Assembly (NCBI GenBank): GCA_030429565.1 | Contig: JAUIFE010000004.1 | Span: 1 to 64,000 of the forward strand | DNA length: 64,000 nt | Direction: 5' to 3' | Source of the DNA: Holophagae bacterium | GTDB taxonomy: Bacteria > Acidobacteriota > Holophagae > Acanthopleuribacterales > Acanthopleuribacteraceae | Shown here: in pieces, positions 21,201 through 28,400 of the stretch | Layout: every line of letters starts with the position of its first letter | Position numbering within the stretch: position 1 is the stretch's first letter | Translations under genes and position numbers: made by a program | Notes under the pieces: model-generated | Databases searched by the model: none | What the model saw: the letters and a program-made list of their open reading frames with translations, nothing else | Told to the model about the DNA's origin: nothing

Positions 21201-24200
21201 TCGAAGCCGGCCGCGCGCAGGTCGCGACAGATTTGGTCGGCCGTGCCGCCGGCGAAGGTGTCGCCCAATTGATGCACCTCGAGCTGAATCGGGCAAGTGG
21301 TCAGCAACGCTTGCAGCGGCCTGTCGGCAAGGTCGGCAAAAAACAGGGTTCGGCCGATTTCTGCGTCGTGTAAGACACGGGTCAGGGCTTGCGCCAGCAG
21401 GTCCGCTTCGACGCGACCGTCTAAAACCTGGCTGATTTGTTCCACATAGGCGCCGTCCTCGGCCAAGCTGTGGTGGAACAACATGCCGTGTTGCATGGGT
21501 GACAGCGGATAAAGGCTTTCTAGTTCGTGGTCGGCTTGCAGGCGCTCTAGTGTTGCCGGGGCGAGTTCGATACCGTTCAAATCGGCCGGCGATAACCAGG
21601 ACCGTGGCTGCGCGACCAAGGCGTCGGCAAGCTCGTTGACAGCCTGTTGAAAGCCGGTGACAAGTGTTTGCATGCGGGTGCGGCTAAAGCCGTGTGTGTC
21701 GTAGGCGAGATTGAGCTGCAGTTTGCCCTCGACCACCATGCCGGAGAAGAACCACGGGAAGGCGGGCGGATCGAGTGGGTCGTGGGCCGGCCCGATATCC
21801 CAATCGCTGAAGCGAGGACCGCTATCGTTGTCGGCCTGTTCAAAGCTGCCCAAGTAATTGAAGGCAATCGCCGGGGTCGGTCCGTCCCAATCACCGCCGG
21901 CTGTCAGCAAAGTGTAGTCGATGCCCGCGTGTCGGACCGCGTGCCGCTGTTCTTTGACGGCGGTCAGCCTGGTGCGTACGGCGTCTTCGCTACCCTGTAA
22001 AACAATCGGAAACCAGGTGGTAAACCAGCCGACGGTTTGGCTGAAGTCGGGTGCACCTTCGCCTAAATCGCGACCGTGGCTTTCCAGCAGGACTTGCACC
22101 CGTTCAAGCCGTTCGCAGCGCCACAGCGCGTCGGCCAGCGCCGTCAGTAGCAGGTCATTGATATCGGTATGGAAGACGCGGTGAACCGGACCGAGCAAGC
22201 GGGTGGTAGCGGTCGCATCCCAATCGATACTGATGAAGCCGAGCCGTTCACCCGAAGCGGACAGACCGTGCTGATCCGCACTGGGTGTTTGGGTATCGGC
22301 CGTTTGCGCCGACCAAAAGGCGCGGCGTTCTTGCAAAATGGGTGCGGTGAAGCGCTTTTGTAGCCAGGCGTGGTAAAGATCGACGCCCGCGCCGCGCGGT
22401 GACGACCGGTACGGCAGGCCGGCATCGTTTTGAGCCAGTAATTGGCGTAGATCGGCAAGCAAAAGGCGCCAGGAAACGCCGTCGACCACCAAGTGATGGG
22501 CCGCGAGCAACAGGCGGTCGCGGTCGTCGCAACGGAAGAGCGTTGCGCGGAAAAGGGGGCCGGCACTCAAATCGAAGTCGCGTTGGTCGGTGGCGGCTTC
22601 TTGCTGTAAACGCGTTCTCACCGCGTCAACCCCGCGCAAATCGACCCAACGGACGCGCGTCATGGCGCCGTCAAACGCTTGGCTGTCGGTCTGATCGTCC
22701 GGGAAGCGTGCGCGCAAGCCTTCGTGGCGGGTTAACAGACTGGTGATCAATGCGTTGAGCTCTGGTTCTTCGCGACGTTGTGGTAAATCTAACAGCACGC
22801 TTTGGTTGTAGGCGGCGCGTGTCCCTTCAAACCAACGCAGGAAGTGCTGCTGCGCGGGCGTGGTCGGTTGTGTGCCGGACAGTGGTGCAAAGGCACGGGT
22901 CGGGGTGCGCGGGGTCAAAGCCGAGGCCAGTTGCGCCAGTTGGGGTTCGCGGAAGAGATCACCGACTTCGAGCGCGTAGCCGGCCTGATTGACCTGGGCC
23001 GTGATCTGCAGCGCTTTGATGGAATCACCGCCCAGCGCGAAAAAGTCGGCACCGCGATCCACATGGCGACCGGGAAAAACGGCGGTGAAGGCGTCACACA
23101 ATAGTTGCTCGCGGGGGTCGCGCGGCGCCTCGTCCACCGCTCCGTGGTGCCGAGGTGCAGGCAAAGCGCGTCGGTCGACTTTGCCGTTAGGCGTTAGCGG
23201 CAGGTTTTGCAGTGGTACGAAAAAAGCGGGCATCATGTACAGCGGCAGTGCCGCGGCGACGGTTTCGCGCAGGGTTGCTTCGTTGGCGGCACCGGTTCCG
23301 ACCACGTAGGCGCACAGCACCTTGGTGTTGTTGGGTCCTTGGGTGGCGATGACCACCGCTGCATCAATGTCGTCGCGGTCGCTTAAACATCTCTCAATTT
23401 CGCCGGATTCGATACGGTAACCATTGATTTTAAGTTGGAAATCGTTGCGGCCGTGATAGACCAGGTTGCCGTCGTGGCGCAGCGAAACCAAATCGCCGCT
23501 CGCATAGAATCGCGTGTTGCCGGGACCGGTGTGAAAGCGCGTTTGGTTGAGGTCGGGTCGGTTGAGGTAGCCGGCGGTGAGGGCGCCACCACCAATCCAC
23601 AACTCACCGATGAACCCCGCCGGCATAGCGTGACCTCGCTCGTCGACGATGGCGAGCTGGGCGTGACGCGCGGGGCGGCCGATGGTGATGTCGTCGGCGT
23701 CGACGACCTCTTGTACCGTACAGCCGACGGTTGCTTCGGTGGGGCCGTACTCGTTGAAGATGCGGATGGCCGGGTTAAGGCGGCGCAGGCGTCGGACCTG
23801 TTCGGGCAACAGGGCTTCACCGCCAAGTATCACCGCGCCGACCTGGCTTTTCGCCAAAGGTTCGAGCAGCGCCACGTGGGCCGGGGTCAATTTCGCGAGG
23901 CGCACGCGTGGGTCGGCAAAGACGCGTGGCAACAGCGCTTCGGGTGATTCTTCGCCAAAGACAATCAAGGGATCGCCTTGGGTGAGCGGCAGGTAGAGGG
24001 CGGTGATGGTCAGGTCAAAGGCGGGTGTGGTGAAGAGCGCGGTCGGCATGGCTGTTCCGTTGCGATAAACGCTTGCCGCCCACTGAATGTACTGCGCCAG
24101 CGCGCCGTGGTGGATCGGGACGCCTTTGGGTTTTCCGGTTGAGCCGCTGGTATAAATGACATAGGCCTCGTCGTTCACGGACACCGAAACCGGCATGGCG

Positions 24201-25306
24201 CACCCATGTCCTTCGCTTTGCGTTGCAAGCGCCCGACAGCCGGTGGGCAAGGACAAGGGCGTTTGTTCGGGCAAACCCAGCACGGCTTTGGCGCCGCTGT
24301 CGACCAACATGAATGCCAGTCTTTGTGGCGGTAGGGCCGGATCGAGGGCGAGCCAAGCGGCGCCCGCGGTTTGAATGGCCCACAGTGATACAACCAGTTG
24401 GGCGCTGCGTTCGCCCCATACAGCGACGCGGTCGCCGCGACCGATGCCGTGGTCTTGAAGGAAGCGAGCGCGTGCTTGGACGCGCGCTTCGAAATCGGCG
24501 TAGGTCCAGTTGGTTTGGTTAAAATTAATTGCTATTTTTGAACTTTGTTTGCCTAACTTATCTTTGAATAACTGAAGTACGGTTGTGTCTGGAAAAGCGC
24601 CGCTTTGATTGGCGTGAATGATAGCGGGGGACGCGTCGTCGAGTAGCGACAGGTGCGCTGCCTGTTGCGTGGGTTCGGCCAACCATTGTGTCAGGATGGT
24701 GAGCATGGTCGCCGCCAGTTGTTGTGCTAGCGCCGACCCGCCTGTTGGCGCGCTGCAGGCAACGGTGAGCCTGGTTTCTTCGCTGGTGTGGCGCCAGTGG
24801 AATTGGTAGTGGCCGTCGTTTTGATCGTCGCGGGTCAGTCCGTCCTGACGCCAAACAACGCGTAACAGGTCGTCGCAGGGACCGCTGCCGTTGTTGCGCC
24901 AGGCTGTTTCGAAACCCTGGCGATCCACCGCCAAACCCGCCCGGGCGCGCTGCAGGGCCTCACGCTGGGCGCTGCTCAAACGCCGCAAATCCCACTCGGG
25001 TGCAAGCGCGACGCGAACCAACAGCGGGCCGCCGCGTGCTTCTGCTTCCGGCGCCGGCGAGGCGATCACCAGATCGGGGGCGGCGCCCAGGCGGAACAAG
25101 GTCACGCGCAGAGCGGCGGTCAAAACACTGTAGGCGGCCCAAGGGTTGTTTTTGGTGACAGCCTGTAAGCGTTGCACCAAGTCGGCGGGAACCCTGTGCG
25201 TGACGGGTGTCTCGTCGGCGGCGCGTTCGGCCCAATTTAACGACCAGGTTGGTAGGTCATGCAGCGTTTGGTATAGCTTCATTTCAGCGGAAGAGGGAAA
25301 TGTCAT
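9275..25306 (-). CDS. NRPS subunit 3 (terminal): halfC-A-T-E-C-A-T-E-C-T-C-A-T-C-A-T
   Basis: A 5343-aa non-ribosomal peptide synthetase. Approximate residues: C-domain remnant 1-235; A(1) 240-715; T 725-795; E 805-1230; C 1265-1685; A(2) 1690-2170; T 2180-2250; E 2265-2690; C 2697-3125; T with no A 3150-3225; C 3239-3685; A(3) 3690-4190; T 4205-4270; C 4295-4740; A(4) 4747-5230; T 5261-5343. Hand-read 10-residue codes (last K assumed): A1 DLTKIGEVGK (Asn), A2 DLTKVGEVGK (Asn), A3 DIFHFGLVIK (Hpg-like, with TGGDRVP), A4 DVGELGSVDK (Orn). The C domains after each E read HHILMDGW and HHALLDGW with SPMQ/TPMQ entries, as expected for DCL types. The protein ends right after the last T domain and has no thioesterase. 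AAGGAAC precedes the start. Its stop overlaps the exporter start. Confidence 0.95.
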   Translation of the reverse strand: MTFPSSAEMKLYQTLHDLPTWSLNWAERAADETPVTHRVPADLVQRLQAVTKNNPWAAYSVLTAALRVTLFRLGAAPDLVIASPAPEAEARGGPLLVRVALAPEWDLRRLSSAQREALQRARAGLAVDRQGFETAWRNNGSGPCDDLLRVVWRQDGLTRDDQNDGHYQFHWRHTSEETRLTVACSAPTGGSALAQQLAATMLTILTQWLAEPTQQAAHLSLLDDASPAIIHANQSGAFPDTTVLQLFKDKLGKQSSKIAINFNQTNWTYADFEARVQARARFLQDHGIGRGDRVAVWGERSAQLVVSLWAIQTAGAAWLALDPALPPQRLAFMLVDSGAKAVLGLPEQTPLSLPTGCRALATQSEGHGCAMPVSVSVNDEAYVIYTSGSTGKPKGVPIHHGALAQYIQWAASVYRNGTAMPTALFTTPAFDLTITALYLPLTQGDPLIVFGEESPEALLPRVFADPRVRLAKLTPAHVALLEPLAKSQVGAVILGGEALLPEQVRRLRRLNPAIRIFNEYGPTEATVGCTVQEVVDADDITIGRPARHAQLAIVDERGHAMPAGFIGELWIGGGALTAGYLNRPDLNQTRFHTGPGNTRFYASGDLVSLRHDGNLVYHGRNDFQLKINGYRIESGEIERCLSDRDDIDAAVVIATQGPNNTKVLCAYVVGTGAANEATLRETVAAALPLYMMPAFFVPLQNLPLTPNGKVDRRALPAPRHHGAVDEAPRDPREQLLCDAFTAVFPGRHVDRGADFFALGGDSIKALQITAQVNQAGYALEVGDLFREPQLAQLASALTPRTPTRAFAPLSGTQPTTPAQQHFLRWFEGTRAAYNQSVLLDLPQRREEPELNALITSLLTRHEGLRARFPDDQTDSQAFDGAMTRVRWVDLRGVDAVRTRLQQEAATDQRDFDLSAGPLFRATLFRCDDRDRLLLAAHHLVVDGVSWRLLLADLRQLLAQNDAGLPYRSSPRGAGVDLYHAWLQKRFTAPILQERRAFWSAQTADTQTPSADQHGLSASGERLGFISIDWDATATTRLLGPVHRVFHTDINDLLLTALADALWRCERLERVQVLLESHGRDLGEGAPDFSQTVGWFTTWFPIVLQGSEDAVRTRLTAVKEQRHAVRHAGIDYTLLTAGGDWDGPTPAIAFNYLGSFEQADNDSGPRFSDWDIGPAHDPLDPPAFPWFFSGMVVEGKLQLNLAYDTHGFSRTRMQTLVTGFQQAVNELADALVAQPRSWLSPADLNGIELAPATLERLQADHELESLYPLSPMQHGMLFHHSLAEDGAYVEQISQVLDGRVEADLLAQALTRVLHDAEIGRTLFFADLADRPLQALLTTCPIQLEVHQLGDTFAGGTADQICRDLRAAGFDLSAEPPLRVTLLGEGDQRARLVWTFHHILMDGWCLPLVFGRLIEQYRALQRGQALQAQPTPPFRRFITWLERQPQDAAAAWWRRTLDGHVPTPLARPTTAGGRRDSLSLRWSALDSAALRRFAAEHRVTANHVVQVLWALLVAREGFHEEATFGAVVSGRPAEVAGVDDMVGLFINTVPVRVRFDGAEPLTQVLARRREQAVAMEHHQYLPLAQIQQGRQLFDHILVFENYPEGTATLDETDDFTVAEVLAHEQTHYALTLVVVPDENFLFRADFDSAHFDRARIERLLTDLPTLLKAWIAEQTLCPNQLPAKPIPQPQAPAVRDVLTALQATTAKVPDAVAVRTPDSSLSYQALCDQITTLAEDIGSRITPGDRVAVALPHGIELLPSLLAVLYCGGAYVPLDPTMPVARARAVLADAAPVLILTETATAQAWQLSTDQWRQPRLAVTPTSAPWSPRSVSGDGPAYLIFTSGSTGQPKGVVISRANLAWYTTQAAATYFDQDPAADMALFTNIAFDLTVTTLFTPLLRGAAVVVPAGDALDEQLQAAFAPESGVHAVKMTPAHVGLLENIEATGVHIAVLGGEALQDEVVTRLRSLNPSMRIFNEYGPTETTVGCSVAEIGDAPISIGRPMAGVCFAVHDRWGRPLPAGAVGELIIGGSGVASGYYRRDRETDAKFFEQDGTRFYRSGDLVRCDHEGRYHFLGRIDNQLSLRGLRIEPGEIETRLATLAGVSEVVVDLWHGDQGPKLTAWLRGSAVPAPDALRAALSEDLPGFMVPERWVVVATFPLTRNGKIDRAALPAPARVAQGRQAQTSEERLLARVWGDVLGLNEVAVDADFFALGGDSIKALTIRARLRAAGYDLTLKDLFREGSIARLAPSLRDSAGVEHRVDTGRIALAPIQAWFLDLSRRRPQHYNQSLLWRLPADLNADQVVQAWSAVLAHHRLPSAHLRDGALWVDETGTACRVTTISAAAGSASQIADRRQTQFELGQGPLMQLVRIDEPDAQYLFLCAHHLVIDGVSWRVLFDDYRTAYAAVSAGTEVQLPPVAAAFGDWTRALHAAMPDIAARENRHWQNLPTPTPPPVNDRVPSRVGDVVRTDRQLDGDLTRFLLGPIHKHLNSTINDVLVYGLVTALRQVFDITVPGITLEGHGRDHDQLDLSRTVGWFTAMYPVVFTDGGEADVMQRFAQVQAALQAVPNQGQGYGALRWLANAELAPLPTVLFNYLGRFESVAAMGEFLDAGREQDDDEAALFDYSFGAGVQENAQGAHLSLFLDHVPGRVDSKHATALIAAFTEALRALADAAQQKPALSPFAARAGDLQARLQAWDLYPATPMQAGLLFQARLALENDADATTYVSQLRLDLNRPLDHEAFRSAVTELHRNRPILRTTFVNDDKQQLWQVVGEPTEVPVRQADFRELAAGTQAFEQFAEAERRRVADPSARQLCRWADLRVGASGGVLLWTFHHALLDGWSVGLLLNELIQRYSAALNRQKADLAAAPSYRDYVVWLERRDHAAARRWWRAHLAAAHQATVLPLPITPDPTMGHQAWHMDDAGTLLDALSRLARARRTTLNHLCCAFWCALLARLGNQTQVVFGAVDNGRPSDLAEADTMAGLFLTTLPVSVTVGAELRICDLATHLQDLAANRADYRFLPPGEVQALSPLGPALINNLVVFENYPVPDTTAADAGGLQIDALEVAEWNHYDLSLVIVPGDAASLRIEYNGSRFAATDVARLGNVLRDWLAHAATTFDQTATELTVHPQAVFSPVLPETTTSHGENEASGIQTDMRDLWCTVLDRTFIPDHANFFALGGHSLSAAKLTAAISDHFGVAVPLRTLFTYPTIGGLCAWLAQEQQRRVVAETIQPAPPAAHYPLSPAQKRIWILAKLDESGIAYNMPTAVLIDGPFDYAALRTALQDTVQRHEILRTRFPEHQGEPVQMIEASAIVPFEQKRCTEADVEQQLRDHAETAFDLAAGPLLGALVLEHSPTRRTFALNLHHLLADAWSMELLIREVLRRYHAAVAGTRLDLPTPKLQFKDVALWLKQRAESDLLAEQRTFWRDQLTDAPAPISLPSDHARPLLASHRGDRLSLAPQAELGRRLLTFAHEHELTPFALLLTALNLLIQRHTGRTDIVVGAPVANRDHADLAQQLGVFINTLALRNQVPAALPFIDAAGQVQRRLTRALANQAYPFDQLVYDLQSDTTRDQAGHGALFDIMISMVQQSASSDEPASNLTVTPVESPFRTSKLDLSFDFLLDGDVLHASIEFNSDLYERATVACFGRRLTALLEALLAAPHLPCAHSDGLDAEERRHLLHDLHPLARRRVDQPAVTHWFHQHRTATPDAPALLQDGYTTTYAALDQRAAAIAAGLKREGRVRRGDVVAVCLPRGFDLPAAMLAVWRLGAIYLPLDHSMPADRLRRILAEAKTRALLAEPDIGDVLRDHRYRVVSPSQHPAETAPAPVKLDADTPAYLIFTSGSTGKPKGVLVAHGALAHTIGHAVQHFDFNASDRMAFIAPQAFDISLFELLVPLCSGGAVDLLTREQVLDLDQLAAAFERVTAFHAVPHLMERLLQHLTEQGFATAPRIVFTGGDRVPTALLQRLCATLATTRVVELYGPTEAAVICSALEVNAYVADLATRNEAARYDNCIGRALPGVVIHLRDAHGGLVPPGAEGEITVSGPGLALGYWRNRDADQTRFQERDGQRFYRTGDRARRLPDGRLVFLGRGDSQIQVRGFRVEPGEIEAALMLQAPVRGAVVMNHGDASQRCLTAWCETDGHVAEADLRRDLRARLPEYMVPERWFLLAQFPLNRNGKVDRAALQAMQVREPRNAVTARRHPGTGAERALAEIWRDVLGHDRFGIDDHFADVGGHSLEVTRVAALINQRLGRKIGIRALFQHPSIAALAAAELADWEAPSPTIIVQPVADAADYPTTSAQERMWLLSRFPQAAQAYHIPAAVHIEGVLDVAAFAAALNDLVQRHEILRTVFVHGTQGPRQRVVPAEQAPRLAVKQLEHFEQTDLQQLARQHATDGFDLADAPPWRATLYRQDANHGFLLICLHHILADGWSMGVFVREWQQCYLARRAGRAPQLPPLPFQYRDYAVQQRKALADGAFADAEQYWRRQFACPPSALDLPADFPRPEVQTYRGAQISWQCPARLRAAALNLAKQCHGGLFSVLVAAVKTLFFRYSSQTDITIGLPSARRTLPGSEDQLGLYLNTLALRTRLAPRANFAALVTQVAHAMQEAQEHGDLPFDRLVELLKLPRNPARNALFDCMLSFEAERRNAFIEDGDLQLRGFDFDKTTTHFDLTLSFHDLDDGLVLLLEYNRDLYTATRMERFLDHFETLLDDVLTTPQQLLCRARLLPNDEAQRLLAPVSAAPDITSETVAARFQQIAEQLPDRVALESGDETWTYAELARIVYQLANHLRDACGVARGDRVAFLVAREPAMIVAPLAISHIGAVYVPIDPVLPEQRMRFILQDAKVRLLLAGGSTACRAESLGVPTLVLPTGEQPGLPTTPPPHQHGGQDPLYLVYTSGSTGTPKGVLVHNAALLNAVSAWREIYQLGPGSSRSLQMAGVGFDVFSGDLGRALLNGGTLVLCPEQVRLDPMALCDLLQKQRVHLFETTPAVLAPLLDYLIENDLHLPHLRLLIGGSDTWPAALYSRWRAWLEPRGVRLVNSYGVTEATVDSCAFEGELEHDHGHTPIGRPLAGMALYVRDAFGNLVPEGVPGELAIGGAGVALGYWARPGLTAERFVPNPYGPGRLYCSGDRAVRQRDGNFVFLGRDDGQVKVRGVRIELGEIEAVLREDEQVATCAVVADSHHIGAVLVPIAGVTFDQQALATKRADLQRLLPGTMVPRLWAAASALPLTANAKVDRPALWALLRETHTTASAVPQTAREQELAILWAELLDLDPDQLGVEDDFFERGGHSLRVAQLDRLVRRRFGVTLAFDAWFRATTIRTQAQLIDAAGAAESAEGTP
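15632..17218 (-). other. A-less NRPS module (C-T) in subunit 3
   Basis: Residues ~2697-3225 of subunit 3 form a complete DCL condensation domain (entry YPATPMQAGLLFQ, active site HHALLDGW) joined by a ~25-residue linker directly to a T domain with an intact FFALGGHSL phosphopantetheine site. No adenylation domain or remnant lies between them, and the reading frame is clean. The T domain must be charged by an A domain acting in trans, or the module is skipped. Ramoplanin and enduracidin synthetases have a comparable A-less module loaded from a separate protein. No free-standing A domain is present in this window. Confidence 0.9.
24602..25306 (-). other. N-terminal half C-domain remnant of NRPS subunit 3
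   Basis: The first ~235 residues resemble the C-terminal lobe of a condensation domain. The HHxxxDG lobe is absent, so it cannot catalyse condensation. It sits before an A domain, while the preceding subunit ends in a complete C domain. It may act as a docking or linker surface that completes the C-A interface in trans. The junction with the A domain (24520-24590) is locally AT-rich. Confidence 0.65.
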
Positions 25307-25354
25307 TGGGTGTTCCTTATAAAACCAAACCGAGCGATTCTAGGTGGTGAAATC

Positions 25355-25375
25355 ACACAACCTGTCGGGTTGTGT
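25355..25375. promoter_or_regulatory. Hairpin in the gap between NRPS genes 2 and 3
   Basis: An 8-bp perfect stem (ACACAACC with GGTTGTGT, loop TGTCG) lies in the 156-bp gap between NRPS 2 and NRPS 3, the longest gap among the NRPS genes. No U-tract follows on the transcribed minus strand, so it is not a normal terminator. It could be an mRNA-processing or stabilising element within a very long transcript. Confidence 0.4.
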
Positions 25376-25462
25376 CTGAGGTGGGTCAAAGCGTTTTTTT
25401 TCAGTGCTTTGCGGGGCTTCTTCGGCTTGAATCGCGTCGGTTCGGTCTAAACGCCGTCGCGA

Positions 25463-28400
25463 TTATAACTCTAATTCAAACAGCATTTCGTCGTCGGCCT
25501 TTTCGGTGCCGAGCAGATGGTTTACCTGGCTGTCGCAATCGCTTAACAGCCCGGCTAAGGTGTCGAGATAGGCGGTCATAAAACGTTCCGCGCGTTCACG
25601 GCTGTACAGCGCGGCGCGGTACTCCAGATCGAGCCACCAACCGCCGGCGCCAGGCATCAGGGTCCAGGTCAGGTCGAATTTGGCGTCGCCCGCCGTGGCG
25701 GGTAAGGCTTCGACCCGAAGGTCGCCTTGCTCGCTTTGGAACAGGCCGTCTTGGTTTTGGAGAACCAGCATGACGTCGAAAAACGGTGTGCGACCTTCGG
25801 CGACGGTGGGTTGGTGTTCACGCACCATTTGGTCGAACGGGAACGATTGGTGTTCAAGCGCGCGCGTCGTTTCGTCGTGTAGGCGACGTAGCAACGCGGC
25901 GGCGTTTTCGTTGGGGTCGAGGCGACAGGCGATGGGCAGCGTGTTGACGAGGTAGCCCACCAGGCGCTCCAACTCGAGCGCCGGCCGACCCGCGACCGGC
26001 ACGCCGATGGCGAAGTGCTCCTGACCACTAAGCCTGGCCAAGGTCAGCGACAGGGCGCCGAAATGCAGCGCGAAGTCGGAGATTTTGAGCCGGCGCGCCA
26101 GCGATTGCAGGGCTTGCACCTGGTCCCGTTCGAGGCGGGAGGCGATCCGGCCCGCCGCGACGGCCGCTTCTCGATCACGTGGCGCGTCCTGGGGTAACTG
26201 CAGCGGCGGAGGTGGTTCGGCCAGGGCTTGACGCCAATAGGCGGCGTCGTCGGCGGCGGCTTGCTGCAGCAGGGCGGCGACATCGCGATAGCGAACGGGC
26301 ATCTCCGGTTGGCGGGGTTGGCGGTGACAGTCACCTTGAAGTCGCTCGAAAAATTCGACTTGTAGCAATTCTAACGACCAACCGTCGATGACGAGGTGAT
26401 GGGCGCACAGCCAAATCTGGCGGCTTTCGCCTTCTTCACGAATGACGAGGGCGCGCAGTAACGGCGCTTGTTCAAGGTCGAAGGGCGCTGTTTGCCAGGC
26501 GCTTTGCCGTGTCGGTTCCCAGCACACCGCGTCGACGATTTCCAACGGTAGTTTGGCTTCAGGCGCGACGTGCAGCCGTGGCAGACCGGCCTCGACGCGC
26601 ACCGCGCTGCGCAAGGCTTCGTGACGGTCAATTAAGCTCTGCAACGCGAGGACGATGTCGGCTTCGGTTACCGCACCCAAGAGCCGGAAACCGGCGACGA
26701 CATGGTAGGCGGCGCCGAGCCCGCGCGTTTGCGTCATTAACCACAGGTTCTGCTGTTGCGGGCTGAGTGCACCGCTGTCAACGGTAGCCGTGACGGGTTT
26801 GCGGGTCGGTGGCGCGGGTTGTTGGGACAATGCGGCGGCCATGGCGCCCAGCTCGGGGTGCTCGAACAACAAACGGGGCGAGGCAAGGCGCGCCATGTTT
26901 TGTTCGATACGGCGGCACAGGCGCAGTGCGTTGAGTGAATGACCGCCCAATTCGAAGAAGTGGCTGTCGCGATGGGGCGTGTCGGCTAAGTTCAAAACCA
27001 CGCGCCACAGTTCGGCCAAAACGCGTTCGGTGTCGTTTTGCAGCGTTGCTCCGCTGCGCGTTTGCCCTTGCGGCAAAGCGTTTACGTCGATTTTACCGCT
27101 CGGCGTGCGCGGTAAGCTGTCAACCTGCTGCAAAGGACGCGGTAGCATGTAGTCCGGCAGCGTTTGACTCAGTGCCGCCCGGAGCGCGTCGGGTTCGGCG
27201 CTGCCGACGTACCAGGCACACAAGCGGCCGTGGCCGTCCTGATCGCGAAGGACGCGCACGAACGCTTCCGTCACCTGTGCGTGCCGGGTTAAGGCAGCTT
27301 CAACCTCGCCGATTTCAATGCGGTAGCCGCGCACCTTGACCTGGTCGTCGCCGCGACCTTGGTAGATTAGTCGGCCGCCGCCGTCGCGACGGGCGCGGTC
27401 ACCGCTGCGGTACCAGCGCAGGCCGGCGGCATCGGTGAAGAAACGCGCCGCCGTGATGTCGGGACGATTGAGGTAACCGTCGGCCACGCCCAATCCTGCG
27501 ACATAAATTTCGCCGGTGGCGCCGTCGGGGACCGGTTCACCGTGGTGACCACGCAGCGCCAAATGCAAGTGTGGCAGCGGTTCGCCGATATCGCTTTGAC
27601 CCTGGTGCAGGGCGGCATGATCGAGTTTGCGCAAGGTAACATGCACGCAGGTTTCGGTAATGCCGTACATGTTGACCAACGCACAGTGCGGGTGACGGGT
27701 CGCAAAGGGTACCAACTTGGCGGGGTGCAGTGCCTCGCCGCCAAAAACCACAGAGCGCAGCGCGGGTAGGCGGCGCGCCTCGGTATCGAGCTCGGCACAC
27801 AACCCGGCGAAGGCGCTGGGGATTTGGTTGAGCACGGTGACGCGGCGTTCACGCAACAGATCGGCAAACAAGCGGCTGTCTTGGGTGACCTCGCGCGGCA
27901 CAATCACAAGGGCTGCGCCGTGTAGCAGCGCGCCAAATAGTTCCCACACCGAGAAGTCGAAGGCGATGCTGTGAAACAGGCTCCACACGTCGTCTTCATC
28001 GAATTGGAACGCGGGCGCCGCCGCATTTAACAGGGCGGCGACCTGGTGGTCGCGGATCGGTACACCCTTCGGCGTGCCTGTCGATCCCGAGGTGTAAATG
28101 ACGTAAGTTTCGCTATCGACGTGACGCTTCGGCAGTGGCTGAGACACCTGGCGTGCAACGGCGTCGCGGTAGGTTACCTGGGTTACGCCGTTCGCCATCG
28201 GTTCGCGGCGACCGTCGTCCAGGCACAGGCGCAGGCCGGCGTCCTCGGCGAAGAAGGCGCGCCGCGCGGCCGGGTAATCGGGATCGATTGGCACGTAGGC
28301 GGCACCGGCGCGTAAAATGCCCAGCAAAGCGACGACCATCTCGGCGGAACGGGGCAAGCACAGACCGACGCGGTCGCCGCTGCCGACACCGTGTTCGCCA

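Noticed and set aside
25355..25375. Intrinsic terminator splitting the NRPS operon
   Set aside because: The stem is sound but no T-run follows on the transcribed strand, and NRPS 3 has no visible promoter in the 156-bp gap.
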